Shown here one piece after another: positions 52,288 to 61,210 of a DNA stretch of 64,000 nucleotides (within the stretch, counting starts at the first letter, position 1; every line of letters begins with the position of its first letter). Source of the DNA: Pseudorhodobacter ferrugineus DSM 5888 (GTDB lineage: Bacteria; Pseudomonadota; Alphaproteobacteria; Rhodobacterales; Rhodobacteraceae); assembly GCF_000420745.1 (NCBI RefSeq), contig NZ_ATVN01000010.1, positions 62,001 to 126,000 on the forward strand, read 5' to 3'. The notes beneath the pieces are model-generated. The model saw nothing but the letters and a program-made list of their open reading frames with translations. It ran no database searches and had not been told where the DNA came from. The position numbers and the translations under genes were made by a program.

Positions 52288-53607
52288 ATGAAAATGAAAA
52301 ACCTTAAACTTACATTGGGCGGGGCAGCCCTTGCCACCCTGACTGCCATGCCACTTTGGGCACAGGATGCCGCAGCCGAGGCGGCACCCGTCGTCAACAA
52401 CGCCTTTATCTTCAACACCTTGCTGTTCCTTATCGGTGGCTTTCTGGTGTTTTGGATGGCCGCAGGCTTTGCCATGCTCGAAGCAGGTCTTGTGCGCTCC
52501 AAAAACGTCTCGATGCAGCTGACCAAAAACATCGCCCTCTTTGCCATCGCCTCCATCATGTACTGGCTGGTCGGCTATAACCTGATGTACCCTGGCGATG
52601 CCTGGACCATCGCAGGCTGGATCGGCGGCTTTACCCCTGCCGTGATTAAAGGCGACATCGCCCCCGATGCGGCCTATGCGGTCGGCTCTGACTTCTTCTT
52701 TCAGTTGATGTTCTGCGCCACCACCGCCTCCATCGTGTCGGGCACCTTGGCCGAACGCATCAAACTTTGGCCCTTCCTTGCCTTCACCGTTGTCCTGACC
52801 GGCTTTATGTACCCGATCGAGGCATCTTGGCAGTGGGGCGGCGGCTGGCTCTCGGCTGCGGGCTTTAACGACTTTGCAGGCTCTACCCTTGTCCATGCAG
52901 CAGGCGGTGCCGCGGCCTTGGCAGGTGCGCTGATCCTCGGCCCACGTATCGGTAAATTCGGCAAAGACGGCCGCGTTCACCCGATGCCGGGGTCCAACCT
53001 GCCGCTGGCAACCTTGGGCACATTCGTTCTGTGGCTGGGTTGGTTCGGCTTTAACGGCGCATCCCAACTTGCTTTGGGCACCGAAGCCGATGCAAACGCT
53101 GTCGCCGTGATCTTTGCCAACACCAACATGGCTGCCGCAGCGGGTGCAGTTGCAGCAATGATCCTGACCCAGCTTATGTACAAAAAGGTCGACCTGACCA
53201 TGCTGCTGAACGGTGCCTTGGCTGGTCTTGTGGCCATCACCGCAGGCCCGTTGGACCCAACCTTGTTCGGGGCAATCTGGATCGGTGCCATCGGCGGTAT
53301 CATCGCTGTGGTCGTGGTGCCCTTGCTTGACAAAGCGAAAATCGACGATGTGGTCGGCGCAATTCCCGTCCACTTGGTTGCAGGGTTCTGGGGCACAATG
53401 GCGGTGCCATTCTATACCGAAGGTGCCAGCTTTGGCGCGCAGATCCTTGGGTTCTCGGCTGTCGCGGGCTTCATGTTCGTCGTCTCGGCTGTGGTCTGGG
53501 CCATCCTGAAGGCGACAATGGGCCTGCGCCCAACCGAGGAAGACGAGATCATGGGCCTCGACAAAGCCGAGCTTGGCCTCGAAGCCTACCCCGAGTTCCG
53601 CGCCTAA
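52288..53607 (+). CDS. amtB: Ammonium transporter
   Basis: An ammonium channel of 439 residues with a cleavable signal peptide (MKMKNLKLTLGGAALATLTA...WAQ) and 11 membrane helices. The twin His pair that lines the pore is in STLVHAAGGAAAL and AIPVHLVAGFWGT. The Phe gate and the ammonium site are in FFFQLMFCATTASIVSGTLA and GFAMLEAGLVRSKN. It starts at ATG 52288 after GGGGAAGGA; the frame upstream to 52114 lies antisense within glnK's region and is not used. A terminator follows. Confidence 0.96.
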   Translation: MKMKNLKLTLGGAALATLTAMPLWAQDAAAEAAPVVNNAFIFNTLLFLIGGFLVFWMAAGFAMLEAGLVRSKNVSMQLTKNIALFAIASIMYWLVGYNLMYPGDAWTIAGWIGGFTPAVIKGDIAPDAAYAVGSDFFFQLMFCATTASIVSGTLAERIKLWPFLAFTVVLTGFMYPIEASWQWGGGWLSAAGFNDFAGSTLVHAAGGAAALAGALILGPRIGKFGKDGRVHPMPGSNLPLATLGTFVLWLGWFGFNGASQLALGTEADANAVAVIFANTNMAAAAGAVAAMILTQLMYKKVDLTMLLNGALAGLVAITAGPLDPTLFGAIWIGAIGGIIAVVVVPLLDKAKIDDVVGAIPVHLVAGFWGTMAVPFYTEGASFGAQILGFSAVAGFMFVVSAVVWAILKATMGLRPTEEDEIMGLDKAELGLEAYPEFRA

Positions 53608-53625
53608 CCCACGCCCAAAAACGGC

Positions 53626-53655
53626 AAAAGCCCGGACCAAGCGTCCGGGCTTTTT
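53626..53655 (+). terminator. Rho-independent terminator between amtB and the convergent CpdB-like gene
   Basis: Stem GCCCGGAC/GTCCGGGC (53630-53637 with 53643-53650), loop CAAGC, with AAAA before and TTTTT after, so it can act in both directions. Confidence 0.94.
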
Positions 53656-53673
53656 GCGTCTCCCAATGCACCG

Positions 53674-55554
53674 TCACCCCCGCACACGGTAGCGCACAAA
53701 CCCTGCCTCTGTTTCCCCCAACCGCTCCAGCACAGGCGCGTCCAGCGCCGCCACAAACGGCGCCGCCTTGGGCGATGTTTCAAACACAAGGCTGGTGTCG
53801 GGCATCGGCGCGAACCGCCAATTCGCTTCGGGTTGAATAGTCAACGGCGATGCCGCAGCGATTTCATTCAGCAACACATTGCGCACCGTGACCGATGTTT
53901 CAAATACCACTCTGGCCGAACCAGCCCCGCACAGCGCCCCATAGGTGCTGGCGCGGTAATTGTTTGTCGCCACCACAAACTCGGCCGTCAAATCAATCGG
54001 CTTTTCCTGAAAGCGCAGGTCGGTAATCCGGTGGGCCTGATCATCCACCAACGCCCCCAGCGTCGAATAGCGGGCAGGTTGGGTCGGGTCGATCTGATAG
54101 GTCAGCCCCAAGATCACATCAAAATTATAAGACGGAAACGCATCGTTCAGCAGGGGCTGGTCCTGTTTGCCCCGCTCGATCCGGTGAAACGCCGCCGCAG
54201 ATCGTTCCAGCCATTCCAGAATATCCGCGCCGCGCAGCCGCATCGCGCAAATCGTGTTGGGAAAACAATACAAATCCGCCACGCTGCGCTGATACATCGG
54301 GCCTGCGGGAATGTCGGTGTAATGGTCCGGCCCCGCCCATCCGCCAACCTTGAACGGTGCCGCCGCTGACAAAAGCGGCAAGCCCTCATGCGCGGTCCCT
54401 GCCAATTGCGCCGCCACATACCGGCGCTGGGCGCGGCAAACAATCTGCACCGTCATGCAATCCTTGATCAGCGCGAAATAGCTGTGCAAAGGCCGCGCCG
54501 TCGCCCCCACCGGAAAGCGCATATAGTCCAGCGTGGCATCATGTTCCTTTTGCGCGGCTTTCAACACGCGTTGCACGGGCTTGGCCGGCACATGCTTTAC
54601 CCCCTTGGCAACGGGCAGGGCCTGCCCGCCCCCGCCCAGCACCAACCACCGCCCCCCATTGGGCCCCGCCTCGCGCCCCAACTTCAGGTCAACGACCCCC
54701 AGATGCGACCCCCAAAACCCTGCCATCGCGGTGGGTGTACCGTCCACCGTACCGCGCGCGACATCTATCCCCGCAACGCCTGCGAACTGCGCCGATGGAA
54801 ACAGCATATGCGTATGCCCCGCCAACAGCGCATCCACCCCCGGCAATTGCGCCAAGGGTCGGGCCGCATTTTCCATCCCGTCATAATGCCGCGCCTCCCC
54901 TATCCCGCTATGCGCCAACACAATCACAACATCCGCCCCCGCCGCCCGCATTTCGGGGATCAGCGCGGCCGCCGTCTCAACCATATCCCGCGATTGGATT
55001 GCCCCGCGCAGCACCGTTTCATCCCACGTCACGATCTGCGGTGGCAACAGCCCCAACACGCCAATCTTGATCGGATGCACCGCCCCGCCCGCGCAGGTCA
55101 TCATCCGGTCCAACAGAACATAAGGCGGCAACAGGCGCACATCACCCGCCACATCGTCTCCGCGCTTCACCAACGCATTGGCACACACAACCGGAAACCT
55201 GGCCCCCGCCACCGCCGCCTGCAAGAACGGCAAACCATAGTTGAATTCATGGTTGCCCAACGTCGCCGCATCATAGCCCAGCACGTTCATCGCCGCGATC
55301 ACAGGGTGCAAATCCCCCAAACGCATCCCGCGGTCATAGGCCATATAATCGCCCAACGCGCTGCCTTGCAGCATATCGCCGTTGTCCAGCAGAACCGTGT
55401 TCGGTGTCGCTTTGCGCGCCGCTGCAATCACCTGCGCCGTATGCGCAAGCCCCAAGCCCTCAACGGGGCGGTCATTGTAATAGTCATAGGGGAAAACCTG
55501 CGCATGCAGATCCGTGGTCTGCAAAATCCGCAAATGGGCCTGATCCTCGGTCAT
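53674..55554 (-). CDS. 2',3'-cyclic-nucleotide 2'-phosphodiesterase/3'-nucleotidase (CpdB-like)
   Basis: A 626-residue metallophosphoesterase of the 5'-nucleotidase family. The N-terminal catalytic part has RILQTTDLHAQVFPYDYYND, LLDNGDMLQGSALGDYMA, AATLGNHEFNYGLPFL (GNHE metal motif), IVLAHSGIGEARHYDGMENA and ALLAGHTHMLFPS (GHTH). The C-terminal substrate domain (about 330-560) includes GGWAGPDHYTDIPAGPMYQR and YNFDVILGLTYQIDPTQPAR. No signal peptide is visible from ATG 55554; the open frame upstream to 55647 reads poorly and no ribosome site is evident, so the start is uncertain. The known members are periplasmic, which is odd here. Confidence 0.9.
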   Translation of the reverse strand: MTEDQAHLRILQTTDLHAQVFPYDYYNDRPVEGLGLAHTAQVIAAARKATPNTVLLDNGDMLQGSALGDYMAYDRGMRLGDLHPVIAAMNVLGYDAATLGNHEFNYGLPFLQAAVAGARFPVVCANALVKRGDDVAGDVRLLPPYVLLDRMMTCAGGAVHPIKIGVLGLLPPQIVTWDETVLRGAIQSRDMVETAAALIPEMRAAGADVVIVLAHSGIGEARHYDGMENAARPLAQLPGVDALLAGHTHMLFPSAQFAGVAGIDVARGTVDGTPTAMAGFWGSHLGVVDLKLGREAGPNGGRWLVLGGGGQALPVAKGVKHVPAKPVQRVLKAAQKEHDATLDYMRFPVGATARPLHSYFALIKDCMTVQIVCRAQRRYVAAQLAGTAHEGLPLLSAAAPFKVGGWAGPDHYTDIPAGPMYQRSVADLYCFPNTICAMRLRGADILEWLERSAAAFHRIERGKQDQPLLNDAFPSYNFDVILGLTYQIDPTQPARYSTLGALVDDQAHRITDLRFQEKPIDLTAEFVVATNNYRASTYGALCGAGSARVVFETSVTVRNVLLNEIAAASPLTIQPEANWRFAPMPDTSLVFETSPKAAPFVAALDAPVLERLGETEAGFVRYRVRG

Positions 55555-55822
55555 TTCGACTGAAAAATGATGCGGGCTACGTTTCACTTGGTGACAGCTC
55601 TCCAATGGACCGAACGCTATGGGTAAGCCCACAACCAACGCCCCCAACCTACCGAATCATCTCGGGCGGTTCCACCTCTGGAAGCAATTACAATATATTT
55701 TTTCAGCTCTGGGTTGTTTTTGTCGATTCCCGCCGATTGGCACCTCCAGCCGTCCCCGCGACACGATTGCCTTGGCACAGCCTGCGTGGCATCACCGTGC
55801 CAAACAATCAAACGGGGCAGCT

Positions 55823-56779
55823 ATGATTTTGACAGACACATTGGTCTTTGCAGGCTCGGCGCTCGACCGCGCGGCCCATCTGCGCCACGATCCGGTAAAA
55901 ATGGCCGATCTTTTGGCCAATGGCGGGCAGGTTTTGCCTCTCTGGCGCGGCAAACCCCTGATCGTGGGCGGCACCAACCTCGCTTGGGTCCCCGCAGGCC
56001 ACCCCGTTCTGGCCCACGGCACCGACCCTGTGTTTCTGGGCCTTGATGATGGCATCGCCCGCTTTGCCACCGACATTTCCGATTGGTCGCCCGAAGCAGG
56101 GGCCGAGGCAGTCGAGGTAGGCTTCTTCGACTCCTCGGCCCAGTTTCACCCCGGCCTGCCCGACACCCACGCCTTCCTTGAACTGCGCGGCGTGATGACC
56201 CAACTCACCCCCCGCGCTGCCGAATTGGTCGCCACCGCCAAGGCCGTTCTGCATTGGCACCGCAGCCACCGCTTTTGTGCCGTCTGTGGCGCGCCGTCCA
56301 ACCCCATCAACGCAGGCTGGCAACGGGCCTGCGGCACCTGCGCCGCCCAACATTTCCCCCGCACCGACCCCGTGGTCATCATGCTGGTTCAGCGCGGCAA
56401 TAAACTGCTGCTGGGCCGGTCCCCCGGTTGGCCCGAGGGCATGTTTTCCTGCCTTGCAGGCTTTGTCGAACCCGGCGAAACGGTCGAGGCCGCAGTGCGC
56501 CGCGAAGTGCTGGAGGAAACCAATATCACCGTGGGCGATGTGCGCTATGTCGCAAGCCAGCCGTGGCCATTCCCCGCATCCTTGATGATGGGCTTTATTG
56601 GCGACGCCACCAGCGATGACATCACCATCGACCCGGCCGAACTCGAAGCCGCGATTTGGGTCACGCGCGAAGATATGATGGACATCATGGCAGGTCAGCA
56701 TCCCACAATCCGCCCCGCCCGCAAAGGGGCCATCGCCTATCACCTCATCGCGCATTGGCTTGCAGATACGGCACGTTAA
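55823..56779 (+). CDS. nudC: NADH pyrophosphatase / RNA deNADding enzyme
   Basis: NudC hydrolyses NADH and removes NAD caps from RNA. The 318-residue protein has a zinc ribbon with CAVCG and CGTCA (about 151-170), then the Nudix fold with the Nudix box GFVEPGETVEAAVRREVLEE TN in one run, and the NudC-specific SQPWPFPASLMM just behind it. The N-terminal 130 residues form the usual NTF2-like domain. I start it at ATG 55823 behind GGGGCAGC; an open frame to 55619 is probably untranslated. Confidence 0.94.
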   Translation: MILTDTLVFAGSALDRAAHLRHDPVKMADLLANGGQVLPLWRGKPLIVGGTNLAWVPAGHPVLAHGTDPVFLGLDDGIARFATDISDWSPEAGAEAVEVGFFDSSAQFHPGLPDTHAFLELRGVMTQLTPRAAELVATAKAVLHWHRSHRFCAVCGAPSNPINAGWQRACGTCAAQHFPRTDPVVIMLVQRGNKLLLGRSPGWPEGMFSCLAGFVEPGETVEAAVRREVLEETNITVGDVRYVASQPWPFPASLMMGFIGDATSDDITIDPAELEAAIWVTREDMMDIMAGQHPTIRPARKGAIAYHLIAHWLADTAR

Positions 56780-56905
56780 CTACATTGCGGCAACAAAATC
56801 CGATGGAACGCCCGTATCGCTGCGAAAATACCTATACGAGTCCGCGAAAAACCTGCACATAAACTGGGCAGAAGCCGAAAACCGGCCAAACTTCAAGGAA
56901 CAGGC

Positions 56906-57382
56906 ATGAAACTTAGCGCAAAAGAAGATATCGAGGCCCCGATCGGTTTCGTCACCTCTGTCCTGACCGATTTTGATATGTGGGAACGCGCCGCCATGCG
57001 CCGTGGTGCCGATGTGGATCGTCTCGACAGCCTGCGCAAGCCGGGTGCCGGCATGGAATGGCGGGTCGGTTTTGACTATCGCGGCAAGAAACGCAAAGTC
57101 GAATTGAAACTGCTTACCCTGACGCCAGATCAACGCCTTGTGTTCGATTGTATGGCTGCCCCCGCCGAGGCTATTTTGTCCATCGACATGGCCGAAATGG
57201 GCCCCCGCCGCACCCGCGTGGTGGTCACTCTCGACATCAAGCCCCGCACCTTGGCCGCACGCTTGTTCCTGCAATCCTTGCGACTTGCCAAGGCCAAGGT
57301 CGCCCGCCGCTTCTCGCGGCGCCTGTCTCAAACCGCCGCAGACATCGAAGATCGCTACAAGGCATCGCAAGTCGGGGTGTAA
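56906..57382 (+). CDS. SRPBCC-family (START/Bet v1-like) protein
   Basis: A 158-residue single-domain protein of the polyketide-cyclase/START type. KLSAKEDIEAPIGFVTSVLT is the first strand and helix, AGMEWRVGFDYRGKKRKVEL the central sheet, and RTLAARLFLQSLRLAKAKVA the long C-terminal helix. These proteins bind hydrophobic ligands, but the ligand here is unknown. ATG 56906 follows CAAGGAACAGGC. It appears to stand alone. The 164-base gap behind it to 57547 shows nothing I recognise. Confidence 0.85.
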   Translation: MKLSAKEDIEAPIGFVTSVLTDFDMWERAAMRRGADVDRLDSLRKPGAGMEWRVGFDYRGKKRKVELKLLTLTPDQRLVFDCMAAPAEAILSIDMAEMGPRRTRVVVTLDIKPRTLAARLFLQSLRLAKAKVARRFSRRLSQTAADIEDRYKASQVGV

Positions 57383-57546
57383 AGGGCAGGGGCCTGCGCC
57401 CTTGCCGCAAGGGGCAAGTGTTCGCTGTCGCGTTCAATTTTGCCGCGAATTCCAACGCAGCTAATCCCAACCGCAAGCGGCGTATTGGCGGGGGGGCAGC
57501 CACGGTTCACCCAATGGCTGCGGCTCTTTTGAACAGCCGGCATATT

Positions 57547-58389
57547 TTATGTCGAACCGCGCAGCAGGGCCGCTTTCAAGCGGTCGGCCCAAGACGTGCC
57601 TTTGGCCTCAACTTTCTTAAGCGGCTGCAAAATTGGGCCATCAGATACGGGGTTCCCAAAAATGTCTGTAACAGCCAAACGATACCCCTGTGCATCGGTT
57701 CCGTCGATAACACTCTGATATGCAGCGACGATGTCATTGACCGCACTGCTGGCATCGCCAACTGAATCAGGGTGGCGATAATGCAGCTTTATGGCTTCAA
57801 TTGCTCTCGTGCCATGGCCCTCTGAAATCAGACTTGCCCATTTTAACGCAGCATAGCGGTCCGCATGTTCATGGTCGCTGACAAGCTGCGAAAATGGTTT
57901 GGTCGCAACGGCACGCCGCGCATCGTCCGCCATAGAAAGGATCGAGTCAAATACCATCCGACTGGATTTTGTGACGTCAGTCAGTCCCTCAGACCATTGG
58001 CGCTCTGCAATGGGTAAGGCAGGCACTTTAAACGCTGCGTTGGATCGAAACGAAGGCGGCCTCCCTAGATTGTAATGAAGCCCTTTCGCTCGCCAATTGA
58101 TCGGGTCAACCGCCATTGGTTTGATGCCCATTTCGACCCGTAGATGGTTAGAAAGGCCGTCAGGTGTTGTGCCACCTGTGACAAACGCAGTCAGATACCA
58201 ATCGCCTTCAACCTTGAAAACCCAAGCAGAATTGCGCTTCCAGCCAGTACCTTTCATCAAGGCATTCAGGGCTTTGATTGTGTGGTCTTTAAATCGCTGC
58301 CCGCATTGTTGACGTTGATAAAGTGTCATTTCGGGGGATGGGATGATCGGTTTTGGCGCTGGGGTCATAGACGGACTCGCAAATTTCAT
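57547..58389 (-). CDS. Hypothetical protein, accessory-like
   Basis: A 280-residue soluble protein: RFKDHTIKALNALMKGTGWK, RNSAWVFKVEGDWYLTAFVT, INWRAKGLHYNLG and DHEHADRYAALKWASLISEG. The W-KRNSAWVFKVEGDWYL stretch has a loose resemblance to DUF4304-type proteins, but I would not assign that family. The base composition looks lower in GC than its neighbours, and no relative is obvious in the window. It stands alone and may be an acquired gene. Confidence 0.7.
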   Translation of the reverse strand: MKFASPSMTPAPKPIIPSPEMTLYQRQQCGQRFKDHTIKALNALMKGTGWKRNSAWVFKVEGDWYLTAFVTGGTTPDGLSNHLRVEMGIKPMAVDPINWRAKGLHYNLGRPPSFRSNAAFKVPALPIAERQWSEGLTDVTKSSRMVFDSILSMADDARRAVATKPFSQLVSDHEHADRYAALKWASLISEGHGTRAIEAIKLHYRHPDSVGDASSAVNDIVAAYQSVIDGTDAQGYRLAVTDIFGNPVSDGPILQPLKKVEAKGTSWADRLKAALLRGST

Positions 58390-58665
58390 CCCTTGGCATG
58401 CTAGCGGTGCGTCTCACCCTTATCAACTCTTGCTGCGCCGATCTCTCGTTATGATGCAACGGCGCCAAGTAACGCCCCCTTCACGACAACACAACGATGT
58501 CCCGTAGGTCGGGGTTCACCCCGACTCCCGCCCCCCCCCACCGCGCAAACCCGTCTGCGGTCGCAGGTTAATATTTGGTTACTGGTTTTTATAATATATC
58601 ATAAAATCAAATTGTTACCAAAATGACCGCGCGCGGACATATCCCTGTCCGCGCGCCGCCTCCCA
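58390..58665. repeat. Intergenic region with copy 1 of a repeat pair
   Basis: From 58502 the sequence reads CGTAGGTCGGGGTTCACCCC, then ACCGCGCAAACCCGTCTGC and GGTTAATATTTGGTTACT, then AT-rich DNA, then AATGACCGCGCGCGGACA. A matching series in the same order lies at 63270-63405. No gene is visible in this 280-base gap. The last part is the terminator hairpin described separately. Confidence 0.7.
58618..58656 (-). terminator. Hairpin terminator of the alpha/beta-hydrolase gene, GTCCGCG family
   Basis: Arms GCGCGCGGACA (58629-58639) and TGTCCGCGCGC (58646-58656) pair perfectly around TATCCC. On the minus strand it follows the hydrolase stop and leads into GGTCATTTTGG. Confidence 0.82.
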
Positions 58666-58668
58666 TCT

Positions 58669-59694
58669 TTACAGCCCGCCAAAAAACGTCGTCACGGCAT
58701 CAATAACCGCCGCATGATCGGCCCTCCGCTCGTCGCGGCCCTTTTCACAAACAAAGGCATCTTCCGGCTCTTCTTCCTTCAAAATCTCAAACCCAGCCTC
58801 GGTGCACAGCCCCAAAAAATCGAAATGCGCCAGCGTTTCGGGTTCCAGATACGTCACCCCCTTCGGCAGCATTGCCACCAAAGCCCGCGATTCAATATCC
58901 AGATCCAACCCCTGAATATCCTCTGGCGCGCCAATCACCAGAATCGGGTGCGCAACGGCCGCAAGACTGGCCTTGGAAAAGCTCTGCGTGCCCCCCAAAT
59001 CAAACACCGCAAACCCCGCTATCCGCGCATCCCCCAAATCGCCCTGCATCGCCGCAAGGTCCTCCGGCGACTTTCCCACGCCCCACCCGTCAAACAGCCC
59101 GCACACCAATTCCCCCGGATGCCCCGCACAAAACGCATCAAACTGCGCCCCGTCATACCGACCACCGGCAAGCGCGACCGCCGTAAACCCGCCCAGCGAA
59201 TGCCCCGCTATGAAAATGCGCGCAGGTTCCACCACAGCCCCAATCCCCGCCCCGCCCAGCACATAATCAATCACCCGAGAGATATCGCGCGGACGCTCCC
59301 ACAGCATTCGCCGCTGGTCGGGGTCCTTGTCAAACGTCGTCGTACCGGGATGGTTCACCGCCGCCACAATATATCCATCCTCTACCAAAGCCTGCGCCAG
59401 CCATGCCTGATTGTTCGCATTGCCAAACATCCCATGCGACAACACCACCAATGGGTGCGCCCCGCCCACCAATCCGGCATCCCGCACCACCATCACTTGG
59501 TCCCAAACCTTATTGCCATGCGCGGGCACCTCGGCCCCTTCCTGCATCGTCGGATACCAGACATACCCGTCCAACGGCCGCCCCGCCGCATCCTCAATCT
59601 TGAAATCCACCACCCCCGTGCGATAGGTCTCCGCCCAAACCCCGCTGGCAAAACTCATCAGAACAAAGGCGGTGGCTGCAATATGACGTTTCAT
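58669..59694 (-). CDS. Secreted alpha/beta hydrolase (dienelactone/PAF-acetylhydrolase-like)
   Basis: A 341-residue hydrolase with a signal peptide (MKRHIAATAFVLMSFASGVW, cleavage after WAE). The fold shows the oxyanion part PLVVLSHGMFGNANNQAWLA, the nucleophile elbow GHSLGGF (Ser), VAHPILVIGAPEDIQGL as the Asp strand, and LEPETLAHFDFLGL with the His. This layout fits the PAF-acetylhydrolase II or dienelactone-hydrolase relatives; the substrate is unknown. It is divergent from the membrane AraC regulator, which may control it. Confidence 0.9.
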   Translation of the reverse strand: MKRHIAATAFVLMSFASGVWAETYRTGVVDFKIEDAAGRPLDGYVWYPTMQEGAEVPAHGNKVWDQVMVVRDAGLVGGAHPLVVLSHGMFGNANNQAWLAQALVEDGYIVAAVNHPGTTTFDKDPDQRRMLWERPRDISRVIDYVLGGAGIGAVVEPARIFIAGHSLGGFTAVALAGGRYDGAQFDAFCAGHPGELVCGLFDGWGVGKSPEDLAAMQGDLGDARIAGFAVFDLGGTQSFSKASLAAVAHPILVIGAPEDIQGLDLDIESRALVAMLPKGVTYLEPETLAHFDFLGLCTEAGFEILKEEEPEDAFVCEKGRDERRADHAAVIDAVTTFFGGL

Positions 59695-59790
59695 GATACG
59701 ACTCCGAATGTTGTGGGTTGATGCCTATCACTTCGGCCAAGACCCCAACCGAAACAATGGGTTGATCCCCTGATCGCTGTCCTGAAACCT

Positions 59791-59822
59791 GATCAAGGAC
59801 ACTGACAGCAGGATCAAGGACA
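59791..59822 (+). promoter_or_regulatory. Direct repeats with 21-bp period, likely AraC binding site
   Basis: GATCAAGGACA occurs at 59791-59801 and again at 59812-59822, exactly 21 bp apart, the usual spacing of AraC-type half sites. The pair lies 17 bases before the regulator start and in the shared promoter region with the hydrolase gene. Confidence 0.72.
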
Positions 59823-59839
59823 GGTAACGTGCCGATATG

Positions 59840-60850
59840 ATGGTGTTCCCGCTGCCGCTTTTGACCTTTGTGATGGCCGCCGTTGCAGGCGCGCTGGTCT
59901 GGCGGATAGATTTCGGCCTTACGGTCGCGCGCAATCTCTTTGCCGCCTTCTTTGCCATCGTCGCTTGCGGTGCGCTGCTCGTGGGCCTGCGCTTTGGTTA
60001 CGGCGTCGAACAGCTTATCCCCTTGCAACGCGCGCTGCCGCTTTTTGGCGGGCCACTCCTCTACCTCGGCTTTGCCGTCCTCGCCACACCCAGCCTGCAA
60101 ACCCAGCGCCTGATTGCCCTGCATCTTGGCATCGCTGTGGCCGCCGCAGCTTTGCCCAACACGCTGCTTGGCTGGGCGGGTTTGGACAGCGTCATCGCCC
60201 TCAGCTACAGCGTTTACGCCGCTGCAATCTTCTGGCTTTGGCGCAAAGGGCAAAACAACCTCGTTCGCGCCCGCCTTGAAATGGTGGGGGCCTTGCACCG
60301 CGCCATGCTTTGGGCCGCAGGGTTCTTGGTCGCGATGGTGCTTATCGACACCGCCATCGCCATCAGCTTTGCCCTGCAACGCAGCGATAAGGCGGTGCAA
60401 CTCATTTCCTTCGGCTCCATTGGGTTGATCGGCCTCATGCTTTTGGCCATCATCACCGCCGCCAGTTTCGGCGCGGCCCGCAAACCGCAGCCCGCCGCTT
60501 TGGACCTTGAGGATGACATGGCAACGCTGGAACAGGCCGCCGCCGTCTTCCTCACCTCGACCCAGCTTTACCTAGATCCCGCGCTGTCCATCGACCGCCT
60601 TGCCAAACGCATGCACGTCCCCATGCGCAACCTATCCGCCGCGATCAACCAGACCAAGGCGATGAACGTCTCGCAATATGTCAACGGCTTTCGCCTTGCC
60701 CACGCCGCCCGCCTTCTGCGTGATACCGACCAAAGCGTGACCGACATCGCCGCGCAGTCCGGCTTTCTGTCACGTTCGAATTTCTATCGAGAGTTCCAGC
60801 GCAGCTATACCCAATCCCCCGCCGCGTATCGGCTGGGGGGCGAGGGGTGA
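59840..60850 (+). CDS. AraC-family regulator with N-terminal membrane domain
   Basis: A 336-residue protein (or 337 from the adjacent ATG 59837). Residues 1-215 form seven hydrophobic helices, beginning VFPLPLLTFVMAAVAGALVW, with LLGWAGLDSVIALSYSVYAA and SIGLIGLMLLAIITAASFGA further on. Residues 225-336 hold the AraC DNA-binding domain: LYLDPALSIDRLAKRMHVPM then RNLSAAINQTKAMNVSQYVN, and LLRDTDQSVTDIAAQSGFLS then RSNFYREFQRSYTQSPAAYR. The layout of a seven-helix sensor fused to an AraC output is a known but little-studied class. It sits divergent from the secreted hydrolase gene, and 21-bp direct repeats precede it. Confidence 0.9.
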   Translation: MVFPLPLLTFVMAAVAGALVWRIDFGLTVARNLFAAFFAIVACGALLVGLRFGYGVEQLIPLQRALPLFGGPLLYLGFAVLATPSLQTQRLIALHLGIAVAAAALPNTLLGWAGLDSVIALSYSVYAAAIFWLWRKGQNNLVRARLEMVGALHRAMLWAAGFLVAMVLIDTAIAISFALQRSDKAVQLISFGSIGLIGLMLLAIITAASFGAARKPQPAALDLEDDMATLEQAAAVFLTSTQLYLDPALSIDRLAKRMHVPMRNLSAAINQTKAMNVSQYVNGFRLAHAARLLRDTDQSVTDIAAQSGFLSRSNFYREFQRSYTQSPAAYRLGGEG

Positions 60851-61084
60851 ACGCCAAGCTTTGATGGCGCTCACAAGCCGAGAGCGAGATGTTCGGTTTC
60901 AAGCGGGCCTGAATGACCGCACTGCGGTGGGTGAGCTCGCTGAATATGCCTCTATGGCGGCTCTTGCCGAACCGTTCAACAAACGGTCGTTTTTGGGAGG
61001 CCGTGCAGATGCGGCGAATGGCGGCTTGGAGCCCAGAATCACCGATGCTGCTACAATCACCAATGCCTGCTCTGGGGACATGCC
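60851..61084. other. Gap with no confident gene
   Basis: This 234-base stretch holds a 75-codon open frame on the plus strand (60861-61088) and one on the minus strand. Neither has a ribosome site, a domain or a plausible protein composition. It is probably non-coding or a gene remnant. Confidence 0.5.
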
Positions 61085-61210
61085 TTAGCATAGCCCCCAG
61101 CTGGATAGATAAATCTCTAACAGTGGATTCTGATATAGCACGAACAGTGCTATCAGCAGCACAAGGAAAAATACTCCTGCGATCACTTGGAGGATCGAAG
61201 GCCCGCTCAT
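61085..61210 (-). CDS. 41-residue single-helix membrane protein coupled to the MFS gene
   Basis: The sequence is MSGPSILQVIAGVFFLVLLI then ALFVLYQNPLLEIYLSSWGL and Cys. One membrane helix covers about residues 8-27. Its ATG overlaps the MFS stop as ATGA (61210-61207), which argues that it is translated by coupling. Function unknown. Such small partners can modulate transporters, but here that is inference only. Confidence 0.62.
   Translation of the reverse strand: MSGPSILQVIAGVFFLVLLIALFVLYQNPLLEIYLSSWGLC

Noticed and set aside
52174-53640. A 488-codon open frame on the minus strand opposite amtB
   Set aside because: The plus strand is clearly glnK and amtB. The minus frame yields a His/Asp/Lys-rich sequence without a ribosome site or domain.
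60861-61088. A 75-codon plus-strand frame between the AraC gene and the small membrane protein
   Set aside because: No ribosome site, no domain, low-complexity composition. Possibly a relict, but not supportable as a gene.
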